This document shows positions 19,069 through 26,838 of a stretch of 32,885 nucleotides of DNA, one piece after another. The position numbers were made by a program, and so were the translations under genes. Source of the DNA: Gemmatimonadota bacterium (GTDB taxonomy: Bacteria > Gemmatimonadota > Gemmatimonadetes > Gemmatimonadales > GWC2-71-9); assembly GCA_003223415.1 (NCBI GenBank), contig QHUY01000057.1, forward strand, positions 1 through 32,885, given 5' to 3'. Under the pieces are notes generated by a model, which searched no databases, was not told where the DNA came from, and worked only from the letters and a program-made list of their open reading frames with translations. Numbering within the stretch: the first letter of the stretch is position 1; the number at the start of each line of letters is the position of its first letter.

Positions 19069-20358
19069 GTGCCCAAGGACTCCCTCACCATCACGGACAA
19101 TCGCACCGGGCAGAGGTACGAAGTTCCGATCCAGGACGGGACGATCCGGGCGATGGACCTGCGGCAAATCAAAGCGTCGGCCGACGATCTCGGCCTGATG
19201 AGCTACGATCCCGCGTACATGAACACCGCCTCGTGTCGCAGCGCGGTCAGCTACATCGACGGCGACCAAGGCATCCTGCGCTATCGCGGCTACCCGATCG
19301 AGCAGCTGGCGGAGCAGAGCACGTTCCTGGAGACCGCCTACCTCCTGCTGCACGGGGAGCTGCCCTCGGCGAGCGAGCTGGACGGCTGGGTGTACAACAT
19401 CACCCACCACACCATTCTTCACGAGAACATCAAGAAGTTCATCGACGGCTTCCACCACGACGCGCACCCGATGGGGATGTTCGTGAGCGCCGTGGCGGCG
19501 CTGTCGACGTTCTACCCGGCCGCCAAACACATCGCCGACGAGACGTCGCGCCGCGACCAGATCTTCCGGCTCATCGCCAAGACCCCGACCCTGGCGGCGT
19601 TCGCCCACCGGCATTCCGTGGGGATGCCCTACGCCTACCCGGACAACGACCTGAGCTACACGGGCAACTTCCTCAACATGATGTTCAAGGCGACGGAGGT
19701 GAAATACCAGCCGAATGCGGTGCTCGCGCGGGCGCTCGACGTGTTGTTCATCCTGCACGCGGACCATGAGCAGAACTGCTCCACCAGCGCCATGCGCAGC
19801 GTCGGCTCGTCTCACGCCGACCCCTATTCGGCGATGGCGGGCGCGGCGGCCGCGCTGTACGGCCCGCTGCACGGCGGGGCCAACGAGGAAGTGCTGCGGA
19901 TGCTGCGGGAGATCGGCTCGAAAGAGAACATCCCGGCCTACATCCAGCGCGTGAAGAACGGCGAGGTGCGACTGATGGGGTTCGGGCACCGCATCTACAA
20001 GAACTACGACCCGCGCGCCCGCATCATCAAGCGCGTCGCCGACGAGGTGTTCGACGTCACGGGCAGGAATCCGCTCCTCGAGATCGCCGGGGAGCTGGAG
20101 CGCATCGCCCTGCAGGACGACTACTTCATCTCGCGCAAGTTGTACCCGAACGTGGACTTCTATTCAGGGATCATCTACCAAGCGATGCGCTTCCCGGTGG
20201 AAATGTTCCCGGTGCTCTTCGCCATCGGCCGCACGCCGGGCTGGCTCGCTCAATGGCAGGAGATGCTGCTCGACAAGGAACAGAAGATCGCGCGACCGCG
20301 GCAGGTGTATATCGGGTCGCCGCAGCGCGATTACGTCTCCATAGAGAAGAGAGCCTGA
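19069..20358 (+). CDS. gltA: citrate synthase
   Basis: A 429-residue type II (hexameric-type length) citrate synthase that condenses acetyl-CoA with oxaloacetate at the entry of the TCA cycle. The catalytic residues are readable: His in LHGGANEE, His in MGFGHRIYKNYDPRA and Asp in NVDFYSG. The start is GTG 19069; only a weak AGGA-like sequence lies about 10 nt upstream, and no in-frame ATG is nearer. A TTATCT about 35 nt upstream could be its -10 box. The stop lies 28 nt inside the end of the convergent helicase frame, and a 13-bp repeat array follows immediately. Confidence 0.97.
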   Translation: MPKDSLTITDNRTGQRYEVPIQDGTIRAMDLRQIKASADDLGLMSYDPAYMNTASCRSAVSYIDGDQGILRYRGYPIEQLAEQSTFLETAYLLLHGELPSASELDGWVYNITHHTILHENIKKFIDGFHHDAHPMGMFVSAVAALSTFYPAAKHIADETSRRDQIFRLIAKTPTLAAFAHRHSVGMPYAYPDNDLSYTGNFLNMMFKATEVKYQPNAVLARALDVLFILHADHEQNCSTSAMRSVGSSHADPYSAMAGAAAALYGPLHGGANEEVLRMLREIGSKENIPAYIQRVKNGEVRLMGFGHRIYKNYDPRARIIKRVADEVFDVTGRNPLLEIAGELERIALQDDYFISRKLYPNVDFYSGIIYQAMRFPVEMFPVLFAIGRTPGWLAQWQEMLLDKEQKIARPRQVYIGSPQRDYVSIEKRA

Positions 20359-21590
20359 CTTGAAACGTAAGGAGGCTGCGTAAGCAGAGAGGCGTAAGGA
20401 AGAGACGTACGCCTTCTCCTTACGCGGCTCACCGTACGGTTCTTCCCTACGTCTCTACCGGCGGTTCCGCACTGTCCGAACCCGGGGATCACTTCCCGCG
20501 GGAACGTCTGTCCGATCAGCTTCTCGATGTCCGCCATCACGAGCCACTCGTCGGGGGAGAGCAGCGTGAGCGCGAGCCCACGCGCGCCAGCCCGGGCCGT
20601 GCGGCCGACGCGGTGCACGTAGGTCTCCGGATCGTTCGGCACGTCGAAGTTCACCACCATCCGGATCCCGTCCACGTCGATGCCACGCGCCGCGATGTCG
20701 GTCGCGACGAGGATTTCGGCCGCCCCCTGCCGGAACGCGTCGAGCGTGCGTGTGCGGTGGCTCTGCGCCTTGTCGCCGTGCAGCGCGTGCGCCGGGATGC
20801 CTTCTTTCTTCAGGTACCCGGCCAGCTTGTCCGCCCCGTACTTGGTGCGGGTGAACACCAGCGTCTGCCCCGCAGGCTTGGCCTGCAGGATCTTCGCGAG
20901 CGCCGCCCGCTTCTGCAGTTTGTCCACCGCGACGATCACGTGCTCGATCCCGTCGGCGGCCTGCGCCCGGCGACCGATTTCCACCGAGGCGTGGCCGTTC
21001 AACGCCGCGCGGGCGAGCGCATCCACCTCGAGCGAGATGGTCGCGGAGAAGAGCAGCGTCTGCCGCTTGGCGGGCAGCGCCCGCAGGATGCGCCGCACGT
21101 CGGGCGCGAAGCCCATGTCGAGCATCCGGTCGGCCTCGTCCAACACCAGCACCTCGAGCCGCGAGAAGTCCACGTGCCCGCGCTCCATGTGGTCGAGCAG
21201 ACGGCCGGGGGTCGCCACCACGATGTCCACGCCGCGGCGCAGCGCCTGCGTTTGCGGCTCCATCCCCACGCCGCCGTAGATCGCGGCGGCGCTGAGTCGG
21301 GTGTGCCGCCCGTAGGTGCGCGCGCTCTGCAGCACCTGCTCGGCGAGCTCGCGGGTGGGCGCCAGCACCAGGGCACGCAGCGTGTGCTTCGGACCCGGCG
21401 CCAGGCGCTGCAGGATCGGCAGCATGAATGCCGCCGTCTTACCGGTCCCGGTCTGGGCGGAGCCGATCAGGTCGCGGCCCTGGAGGGCGAGCGGAATGGT
21501 CTCCTGTTGGATGGGAGTGGGATGTGCGTACCCCTCTTCGGTTACGGCACGGACTAACTCGGGCGTGAGCCCAAGGGAAGCGAATGGCAT
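20331..21590 (-). CDS. DEAD-box RNA helicase (RhlE-like)
   Basis: A 419-residue ATP-dependent RNA helicase for RNA remodelling, commonly linked to ribosome assembly and cold adaptation. All motifs are present: Q motif (ending PTPIQQE), motif I AQTGTGKT, Ia PTRELA, Ib TPGRL, II DEAD, III SAT, V ATDIAARGID and VI HRVGRTARAG. ATG 21590 follows a TAGGAG 4 nt upstream. The conserved core ends near PREVIPGF. The last 45 or so residues are read through the 13-bp array at 20366-20455 and into the citrate synthase gene, so the tail is not a normal RhlE tail. An original C-terminus may have been replaced by the array. Confidence 0.93.
   Translation of the reverse strand: MPFASLGLTPELVRAVTEEGYAHPTPIQQETIPLALQGRDLIGSAQTGTGKTAAFMLPILQRLAPGPKHTLRALVLAPTRELAEQVLQSARTYGRHTRLSAAAIYGGVGMEPQTQALRRGVDIVVATPGRLLDHMERGHVDFSRLEVLVLDEADRMLDMGFAPDVRRILRALPAKRQTLLFSATISLEVDALARAALNGHASVEIGRRAQAADGIEHVIVAVDKLQKRAALAKILQAKPAGQTLVFTRTKYGADKLAGYLKKEGIPAHALHGDKAQSHRTRTLDAFRQGAAEILVATDIAARGIDVDGIRMVVNFDVPNDPETYVHRVGRTARAGARGLALTLLSPDEWLVMADIEKLIGQTFPREVIPGFGQCGTAGRDVGKNRTVSRVRRRRTSLPYASLLTQPPYVSSQALFSMET
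20366..20455. repeat. 13-bp-period array A, head-to-head
   Basis: CGTAAGG-type units start at 20366, 20379, 20393 and 20406; inverted units have ACG at 20409, 20422, 20436 and 20449, giving spacings of 13-14. GCGTAAGGA at 20392-20400 pairs perfectly with 20417-20425. The array lies between the convergent ends of citrate synthase and helicase and may serve as a bidirectional transcription stop. Confidence 0.85.
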
Positions 21591-21909
21591 GGTACTCCTA
21601 ACATGATGACAGCGTAAGGAAGACGGCGTACGCAGTTAATCCGTACGGAGAACGACGTACGCTTTCTCCGTACGCTGTTGCTCTACGCCTCTGTCCCTAC
21701 GACTTCTGTTTTGAACCTAGGGATTGAGCCTACAGATGTGAGGCCCGCTCCTGAGCGGGACCGTCCTCGGAGGGATGCCAGCTCGCGGTTCTTGAACTTC
21801 GGGATTGAAGCTAACTACGTATGGAACGGGCGTCAAGGTAGAGACGTCGAGAAGAAGCGTCACCGAGTCTCCGCGACGCCCTCTCTCTACGAATTCTCCT
21901 TACGACTTT
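21591..21909. other. intergenic region with repeats, no gene
   Basis: Between the helicase start and the amidohydrolase stop no coding sequence is convincing. The stretch holds two 13-bp-period arrays (21613-21703 and 21831-21920). Between them are two similar copies of a TTGAACYTMGGGATTGARSCTA element at 21711-21732 and 21792-21813 (18 of 22 identical), and a 7-bp-stem, 2-nt-loop hairpin at 21744-21759 (CCCGCTC/GAGCGGG). It must also hold the helicase promoter if that gene is not read through from upstream; I cannot place it. Confidence 0.7.
21613..21703. repeat. 13-bp-period array B1, head-to-head
   Basis: CGT phases at 21613, 21627, 21642 and 21656 are followed by inverted ACG phases at 21659, 21672, 21685 and 21699 (spacing 13-15). 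CGTACGGAGAA at 21642-21652 is perfectly complementary to 21664-21674, giving an 11-bp stem with an 11-nt loop. The array lies just upstream of the helicase start. Confidence 0.8.
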
Positions 21910-21920
21910 TTACTTGACGC
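21831..21920. repeat. 13-bp-period array B2, contains a stop codon
   Basis: Direct CGT phases at 21831, 21845 and 21858 are followed by inverted ACG phases at 21876, 21889, 21902 and 21917. On the minus strand the last unit, GGCGTCAAGTAAA, contains the final Gly-Val-Lys codons and TAA stop of the TolB/amidohydrolase gene, so the array begins inside the gene. Confidence 0.8.
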
Positions 21921-24900
21921 CGTTAGGTTCTTGTCCCCACCACCACATCGAGGGAAGCGGGCGCGACCTCGGCCAGATTTCGTTCAGCGTCTCGGCCTCG
22001 TACAGCCGCCCGTTCTTCATCACGTAGCGGATCTTGGCGGTGTTGTGGATGTCTTCGAGCGGACTGGCGTCGAGCACCATGAGGTCGGCGAGCTTGCCGG
22101 GCTCGAGCGAGCCGAGGTCGTGTTCCATGCCGAGCGCGCGGGCGCCGTCCATCGTGCCCACCTGCAGCACCTCGTGCGGCGTCATGCCGCCCGCCGCCAT
22201 GGCCCACAGCTCCCAGTGGCAGCCGAGACCGTCGAGCTGGCCGTGGCAGCCGAGGCCGACATTGCCCCCAGCGCGTAGAATGGCGGCCGCCGAGCCGGCG
22301 ATGCGCGGGAAGACGTACTGGTTCTCGCGGAACCAGGGGCGCCGCTCGGCGCGGCGATCGATTTCCTCATGGGGAATGAAGCGCCGAATCTTGGCGTTGT
22401 CGTGAATGTCGTAGCGCTCGTAGAAGTAGTTCTCGCTGAACGGCCCGCCGTAGGACACCAGCAGCGTCGGAGTGTAGGTGATCCCCGATTGGGCGATCAG
22501 CTGCACGTCGTCGCTGTAGAGCGGCATGATGGGGTAGCTGTGCTCATGGCCCGGGTAGCCGTCCAGGGCCTCGGTGAGGTTCATCTTGAAGTCGAGCCCG
22601 CCCTCCGTGGTGGGCATCAGCCCCAGCTCCTTCGCGGCCATGATCACCCACTGCCGCTGCTTGCGGGTGCCGGTCATGTACTCCTTGATCCACTTGGTGC
22701 CGTAGAACTCGCTGTAGCGCCGCAGCGCGTGGCGCGCGTCGTCGAGGCTCTGGAAGTTCTCGTCCCAGAAGACGCCCGGGCCCGTATGATAGATCCGCGG
22801 CCCCAGCAGCTCGCCCGTCTCCACCTGGTCCGCGTAGGTGAGGACGTCCGTCGTCGCCGTCTGCGGATCGCGGGTCGTCGTGACGCCGTAAGCGAGGTTG
22901 GCCAGGTACTTCCATACCTGGGTCTGGTGGATGCCCCACTCCGGCCAGGGATGGGCGTGCACATCGATGAAGCCGGGGATGATGGTCTTCCCGGCGAGAT
23001 CCATCACCCGGGCGCCCGCCGGGACTGGGCAGCTGCCCTTGGCGCCCACGCAGGCGACGCGGTTATCGGTGACGACGACGTCGCCGCTTTCGATCACCTC
23101 GTCGCCCTTCATCGACACCACGCGGGCGCCGCGCAGCACGAGCGACCCCCGTGGCACGTCGCGGGGGGCCCGGATGGTCACGTCGACCCGCACCGGCTCA
23201 TACGCGGGCAGCTTGTTCAGTGAGTCCACGCGCGCCTTGAAGGCCGAGTCGGGCTTCCACCCGCGGGCGCTGTCGGGCTTGAGCGAGTCCGTCCGCGCCG
23301 AGTCGACCGCAGCCCTGATCTTCTGGAGCGAGTCGGCGACCGCGGGGTCGTAGCGGAAGAAGCTTCGCCCGATGGACCAGTACGCCGACTTTCCGTCCGC
23401 CGCCCAACCGATGAAGTCGCCGCCGATGCGGGTCAGGCGCTTCACGGGGAAGGGGGCGGCGGCAGGATCGGAGACGTTGATGCTGGGCGTCTCGCCCCCC
23501 ACCTGCGGCAGGGTCACGAGGTAGACGTTGTTGCCCGCCTGCGCCAGCACCCGGTCGGTGTCCGGCGCGACGAGGATCTCATCGGCCGGGTCCGGCTCGG
23601 CACCAGGGCCCGGGTACGTGTACCCGGTCACTTTGAGGTAGGCCCGCCGATCGGTGCCGTCATAGCGCATGGACACGAGGCCGTCGCCGGCGTCGTAGAT
23701 GAAGATCCGGTCGGGGTCGCGCCCGAAGTGGGGCCGGCCCACGTTGCCGAGCGGCGTGATCCGGGTGCTCGCCCCGCCGGCCGCCGGCATCCAGGCGAGC
23801 TCGTAGCCCGGACCGGAGTGCTCGGTAATGCGGGGCAGCCGCGGGCCCTTGATCACCACGATGCGCTGGCCGTCGGGCGACCAGGCCGGCGTGTCATAGA
23901 ACGCGGCCTCCGGCGTGAGCCGGACCGGGGCGCTGCGCCCGTCGGCGCGCGCTTTGGCCACGTACCCGCCTTCCTCCGTCCAGGTGACGTATGCGATCCA
24001 TTGCCCGTCCGGCGACCACACCGGCACCTGCTCGTGCACCGTGTCGCTCGTGAGACGCCGCGGCGGGCCGCTCGGCAAGTCCATGAGGTACACCTTGTCG
24101 AGCGCGCTGAATGCCACCCGACGGCCGTCGGGTGAGAGGCTGGCGTTGCGGATCTGGCGGGCCAGCACCTGGCCCGTGTCGGCCCGGTTGTCGAAGCGGA
24201 CCAGCGGGCCGAGGTTCTGCTCCACGTGCGCCGTGAACGGGATCTCGCTCGCCTGCCCGGAGGCGATGTCCACCCGCATGATCTTGCCGTTGTAGGCCGT
24301 GATGAGGGCCTTCGAATCCGGCGTGAACGCCGATCCGGGCATCAGGTCGCGCGTGAAGCGGGACTCCTGGTCGTCCCGGGTGACCGGGTAGACCAGCCAA
24401 CGCTCGTCGCCGCCCGCCAGGTTGCGCAGCCGCAGTCCAGTCTCGGCGTCGTACCGGGTGGCGTACACGAGCCACTTCCCGTCGGGCGACAGGATGGGGC
24501 GCATGGCGCTCCCGTAGAGATCGGTCTGGGGGAAGATCTTGCCCGTCTGGCGATCGTAGAGCGCCAGCTGCCACAGCGGGTACTGCAGGTTGTAGCCGAA
24601 GCCACCACGGTGCCGGCTGACCCAGATGTAGCGGCGGTCGGGGCCGAAGGCGGCGCTCAGCGTGTTCATGGCCGGCACCCCGGGACGGGGGGGTGGATTC
24701 TTGACCATGGCGACGCCCGAGCCTCCGTCTTTGTGATAGAGCCACAGCTCGTAGACGCTGCCTAGCACCCCGCTCGTGCGCGAGGCGACGATATAGTTGC
24801 CGTCTGGGGTCCACACTGGGGAGGCGTACAGCTGATTGGTGCCTTTGGTCAGGGGCTTGGCGTTCTTCCCGTCAGCGTCGCAGATCCAGATGTTCTCGGC

Positions 24901-25257
24901 GCCCGAGCGGTCCGAGAGGAAGACGATGTGCTTCCCGTCGGGTGCGTAGCGTGGCTGGGAGTCGAAGGCCGGCCCGGAGGTGATGCGCGTCGCCGTGCCG
25001 CCCGCGATCGCCAGCGTGTACAGGTCCCCCAGCAGCTCAAACACGATGGTCCGGCCGTCGGGAGAGACGTCGAGCGAGAGCCACGTGCCGTCGGAGGTCG
25101 TGAAGTCGACCTTGCGAGTCGGGGTGAGCGGCAGCGAGTCCGTCTTGCTGCGCGCCGTGTCGGCCGCGGGCTTCGCGGCGGGCGCCGGCTGTTGCGCCGG
25201 ATTAGGGGTGAACGGGAGGACGGCGGCGAGGGACGTCGCGATGACCAACCGGCGCAT
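21910..25257 (-). CDS. secreted TolB-propeller / amidohydrolase fusion
   Basis: A 1115-residue exported protein. A signal peptide (MRRLVIATSLAAVLPF) is followed by a long TolB/WD40-like beta-propeller region (about 50-620) with repeated SPDGR, APDGK and TPDGN blade motifs. A Ser/Asp/Lys-rich linker (DSARTDSLKPDSARGWKPDS) follows, then a metal-dependent amidohydrolase domain (about 720-1090). That domain has HxH in DVHAHPWPEWG, Lys in KWIKEYMTG, His in GHEHSYP, and a His-rich GCHGQLDGLGCHWE. Such fusions are common secreted hydrolases or dipeptidase-like proteins in this kind of bacterium; the substrate is unknown. ATG 25257 has CGGAG 8 nt upstream. A longer reading frame upstream is just the 13-bp array read as protein. 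Confidence 0.9.
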   Translation of the reverse strand: MRRLVIATSLAAVLPFTPNPAQQPAPAAKPAADTARSKTDSLPLTPTRKVDFTTSDGTWLSLDVSPDGRTIVFELLGDLYTLAIAGGTATRITSGPAFDSQPRYAPDGKHIVFLSDRSGAENIWICDADGKNAKPLTKGTNQLYASPVWTPDGNYIVASRTSGVLGSVYELWLYHKDGGSGVAMVKNPPPRPGVPAMNTLSAAFGPDRRYIWVSRHRGGFGYNLQYPLWQLALYDRQTGKIFPQTDLYGSAMRPILSPDGKWLVYATRYDAETGLRLRNLAGGDERWLVYPVTRDDQESRFTRDLMPGSAFTPDSKALITAYNGKIMRVDIASGQASEIPFTAHVEQNLGPLVRFDNRADTGQVLARQIRNASLSPDGRRVAFSALDKVYLMDLPSGPPRRLTSDTVHEQVPVWSPDGQWIAYVTWTEEGGYVAKARADGRSAPVRLTPEAAFYDTPAWSPDGQRIVVIKGPRLPRITEHSGPGYELAWMPAAGGASTRITPLGNVGRPHFGRDPDRIFIYDAGDGLVSMRYDGTDRRAYLKVTGYTYPGPGAEPDPADEILVAPDTDRVLAQAGNNVYLVTLPQVGGETPSINVSDPAAAPFPVKRLTRIGGDFIGWAADGKSAYWSIGRSFFRYDPAVADSLQKIRAAVDSARTDSLKPDSARGWKPDSAFKARVDSLNKLPAYEPVRVDVTIRAPRDVPRGSLVLRGARVVSMKGDEVIESGDVVVTDNRVACVGAKGSCPVPAGARVMDLAGKTIIPGFIDVHAHPWPEWGIHQTQVWKYLANLAYGVTTTRDPQTATTDVLTYADQVETGELLGPRIYHTGPGVFWDENFQSLDDARHALRRYSEFYGTKWIKEYMTGTRKQRQWVIMAAKELGLMPTTEGGLDFKMNLTEALDGYPGHEHSYPIMPLYSDDVQLIAQSGITYTPTLLVSYGGPFSENYFYERYDIHDNAKIRRFIPHEEIDRRAERRPWFRENQYVFPRIAGSAAAILRAGGNVGLGCHGQLDGLGCHWELWAMAAGGMTPHEVLQVGTMDGARALGMEHDLGSLEPGKLADLMVLDASPLEDIHNTAKIRYVMKNGRLYEAETLNEIWPRSRPLPSMWWWGQEPNGVK

Positions 25258-25280
25258 AATTGATCTCCGGGGCGGGGAGC

Positions 25281-25383
25281 GGCGTAAATACTGAAGGCGT
25301 CGAGGAAAAGCGTCAAGGAAAGGGCGTCGAGGAACGGCGTCAAGGAGAGACGTCAAGGAAAGACGTCAAGGGGAGACGTCACT
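25281..25383. repeat. 13-bp array C, seven direct units
   Basis: CGT phases stand at 25298, 25311, 25325, 25338, 25351, 25364 and 25377, that is, six steps of 13, 14, 13, 13, 13 and 13. Consensus is GRCGTCRAGGARA. A degenerate unit starts at 25281. Unlike the other arrays there is no inverted half. It lies in the divergent gap between the TolB/amidohydrolase and rpsU genes and ends 3 nt before a perfect TTGACA. Confidence 0.95.
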
Positions 25384-25385
25384 AG

Positions 25386-25391
25386 TTGACA
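25386..25391 (+). promoter_or_regulatory. putative -35 box upstream of rpsU
   Basis: A perfect TTGACA lies directly after array C and points toward rpsU. At 17-nt spacing the -10 position reads GAAACT (25409-25414), only a weak match, so the promoter is tentative. Confidence 0.35.
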
Positions 25392-25470
25392 AACTCGGTC
25401 CATGGTGCGAAACTTCCCGGCGAGCGACATGGCGCGGCACGGTGCTGCGCTGAATACCAGTGACTGTCAG

Positions 25471-25500
25471 AGGACCTGGGCTTCGCCCGCGGTCCTTTTT
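25471..25500 (+). terminator. leader terminator/attenuator before rpsU
   Basis: AGGACC (25471-25476) pairs with GGTCCT (25491-25496), with an inner GGGC-TTC-GCCC stem-loop at 25478-25488. A TTTTT run covers 25496-25500, followed by CGTTT. This is a textbook intrinsic terminator, 35 nt ahead of the rpsU ATG and downstream of any promoter near array C. It could attenuate the operon or end a short leader RNA. Confidence 0.8.
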
Positions 25501-25535
25501 CGTTTCTGGTGAGCCTCTCTCCGGGAGCGCGGCCG

Positions 25536-25730
25536 ATGGAAATCACGCTGGGCGAGAACGACCGACTGGACTGGGTCCTGAAGAAGTTCCGCCGGCAGAT
25601 CACCCGGGCCGGTCTGTTCCAGGACTTGAAGCGCAAGCGCTTCTACGAGAGCAGGGCCGCTCAGCGACGGCGGAAGGACAAGTCCGCAGCCCGCCGCAAG
25701 GCGAAAGCCGCGCGCCGTCGCGAACATTAA
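25536..25730 (+). CDS. rpsU: 30S ribosomal protein bS21
   Basis: A 64-residue basic protein of the small ribosomal subunit, needed for efficient initiation. MEITLGENDRLDWVLKKFRR followed by an Arg/Lys/Ala-rich tail (KDKSAARRKAKAARRREH) is the typical bS21 pattern. ATG 25536 has GGGAG about 8 nt upstream; the longer in-frame ATG at 25509 lacks one and adds residues not found in the family. An 18-nt gap to the cold-shock gene indicates a shared transcript. The leader hairpin with a T-tract suggests control by attenuation. Confidence 0.95.
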   Translation: MEITLGENDRLDWVLKKFRRQITRAGLFQDLKRKRFYESRAAQRRRKDKSAARRKAKAARRREH

Positions 25731-25748
25731 GTCAGGAGTGTCACCAGT

Positions 25749-25958
25749 ATGGCACGCATCACCGGTACCGTGAAGTGGTTCAACGACGCGAAGGGCTTCG
25801 GCTTCATCACGCCCGAGAACGGCGACAAGGACTGCTTCGTGCATCACACCGCGATCCAGCAGGATGGCTTCAAGACCCTGGCCGAAGGCCAGCGTGTCGA
25901 GTTCGAAGTGGTTCAGGGGCAAAAGGGCCCCGCCGCTCAGAACGTCGTGAAGCTGTAA
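25749..25958 (+). CDS. cold-shock protein (CspA family)
   Basis: A 69-residue single cold-shock domain that binds single-stranded RNA/DNA and keeps mRNA unfolded. The RNA-binding motifs are present: KGFGFI (RNP1) at residues 15-20 and CFVHHT (RNP2-like, usually VFVHHS) near 29-34. Ser-to-Thr and Val-to-Cys changes in RNP2 are mild. The gene has AGGAG upstream of the ATG, follows rpsU by 18 nt and ends before a strong intrinsic hairpin. Cold-shock regulation is plausible given the company of a ribosomal protein but is not shown. Confidence 0.96.
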   Translation: MARITGTVKWFNDAKGFGFITPENGDKDCFVHHTAIQQDGFKTLAEGQRVEFEVVQGQKGPAAQNVVKL

Positions 25959-25980
25959 CCGACCGCGGTACCGCGAAACG

Positions 25981-26010
25981 AACGGCGCCGCCCCTACGGG
26001 CGGCGCCGTT
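25981..26010. terminator. strong hairpin after rpsU-csp operon
   Basis: A perfect 13-bp GC-rich stem (25981-25993 with 25998-26010) encloses a 4-nt loop, CTAC. It is followed by TTTGC, so the T-tract is short. It separates the plus-strand csp gene from the convergent HTH gene ending at 26035 and can work in both directions. Confidence 0.85.
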
Positions 26011-26034
26011 TGCATGTCCGGAGATCGGGGGTGC

Positions 26035-26736
26035 CTAGATCGCCAGCGCCCGCTTCTGCCGCGGCGCGGGCTCCTGAGTCCGGAGCACGATCCGCATCGT
26101 CTGTGTCTCGAAATCGAGGTCCCAGGTGCCGATGCGGGGCCGAAAGAAGTCCTCCACGTCCGTCGCGGTGAGGGAGGACGGCGTCGCGTCCAGGAACTCG
26201 AGCAGCTTCATCCGGAGCTCGAGATACGTGCACCCCTCGCGGCCGGAGGCCACCCGGATGCCCACCTCATCGTCCAGCTGGCGGCGCACGAAGCCCTGGG
26301 CCACCTCGAGCAGTCGCTGCGCCACCAGGGCATCCAGCGGCGGCCCCCCGCCCCCCACCGCCCCACCCCCCACCCGCTTCTGCGTCAGGCGGCGGACCAA
26401 CACGCGCGCGCGGGCCGGATCGCACAGCTCCAGCAACAGCTCCCGCACCCGGGGGGACGGCCGGCGTCGGCTGGGTCCCTCTCCTTCCCGCTCCGCCCTG
26501 GCGCACGTCGGCAGGTCGTTGCGGTGCAGCCGCAGGAACTTGGTCATCGGCGCATACACGTCCGCACGCGTTGGCGCGGGAGGCAGGCGCCGGCCCGACA
26601 CCAACTCCGCGATGAAGCGCTCGGTCACCTGCAAGGCTTCGGCGAGCTCGCGGGGCGTGCGCTTCAACTCCTTGAGACGGCGGCGCACGAGCTGGCCAAC
26701 CTTGACGGGGCGCTTGAGCGGGATGGCAGCGGGCAT
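26035..26736 (-). CDS. HTH-domain transcriptional regulator
   Basis: A 233-residue protein with an XRE/Cro-like helix-turn-helix near residues 13-50 (RRRLKELKRTPRELAEAL then QVTERFIAELVSGRRLP). The rest, rich in Arg and Leu, matches no family I recognise. A Gly/Pro run near residue 150 (VGGGAVGGGGPP) is encoded by a C-rich near-heptamer tract. ATG 26736 has GAGGAG 7 nt upstream; longer frames are unsupported. The gene is 102 nt downstream of SURF1 on the same strand and ends against the csp terminator. Target genes are unknown. Confidence 0.7.
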   Translation of the reverse strand: MPAAIPLKRPVKVGQLVRRRLKELKRTPRELAEALQVTERFIAELVSGRRLPPAPTRADVYAPMTKFLRLHRNDLPTCARAEREGEGPSRRRPSPRVRELLLELCDPARARVLVRRLTQKRVGGGAVGGGGPPLDALVAQRLLEVAQGFVRRQLDDEVGIRVASGREGCTYLELRMKLLEFLDATPSSLTATDVEDFFRPRIGTWDLDFETQTMRIVLRTQEPAPRQKRALAI

Positions 26737-26838
26737 GCAGGCACTCCTCTCGAGGATAGCAGACGAAACGGCCCGCCGGTGCATCAGCGGGGACGCACGC
26801 CGCGGGCGAATGGACCCCAAATATCGCCTCGCGGAGCC

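Noticed and set aside
25258-25356. N-terminal extension of the TolB/amidohydrolase
   Set aside because: It is array C read as protein; ATG 25257 has a ribosome-binding site and a signal peptide.
25281-25383. CRISPR array
   Set aside because: Units of 13 bp follow each other with no spacers, and no cas genes are nearby.
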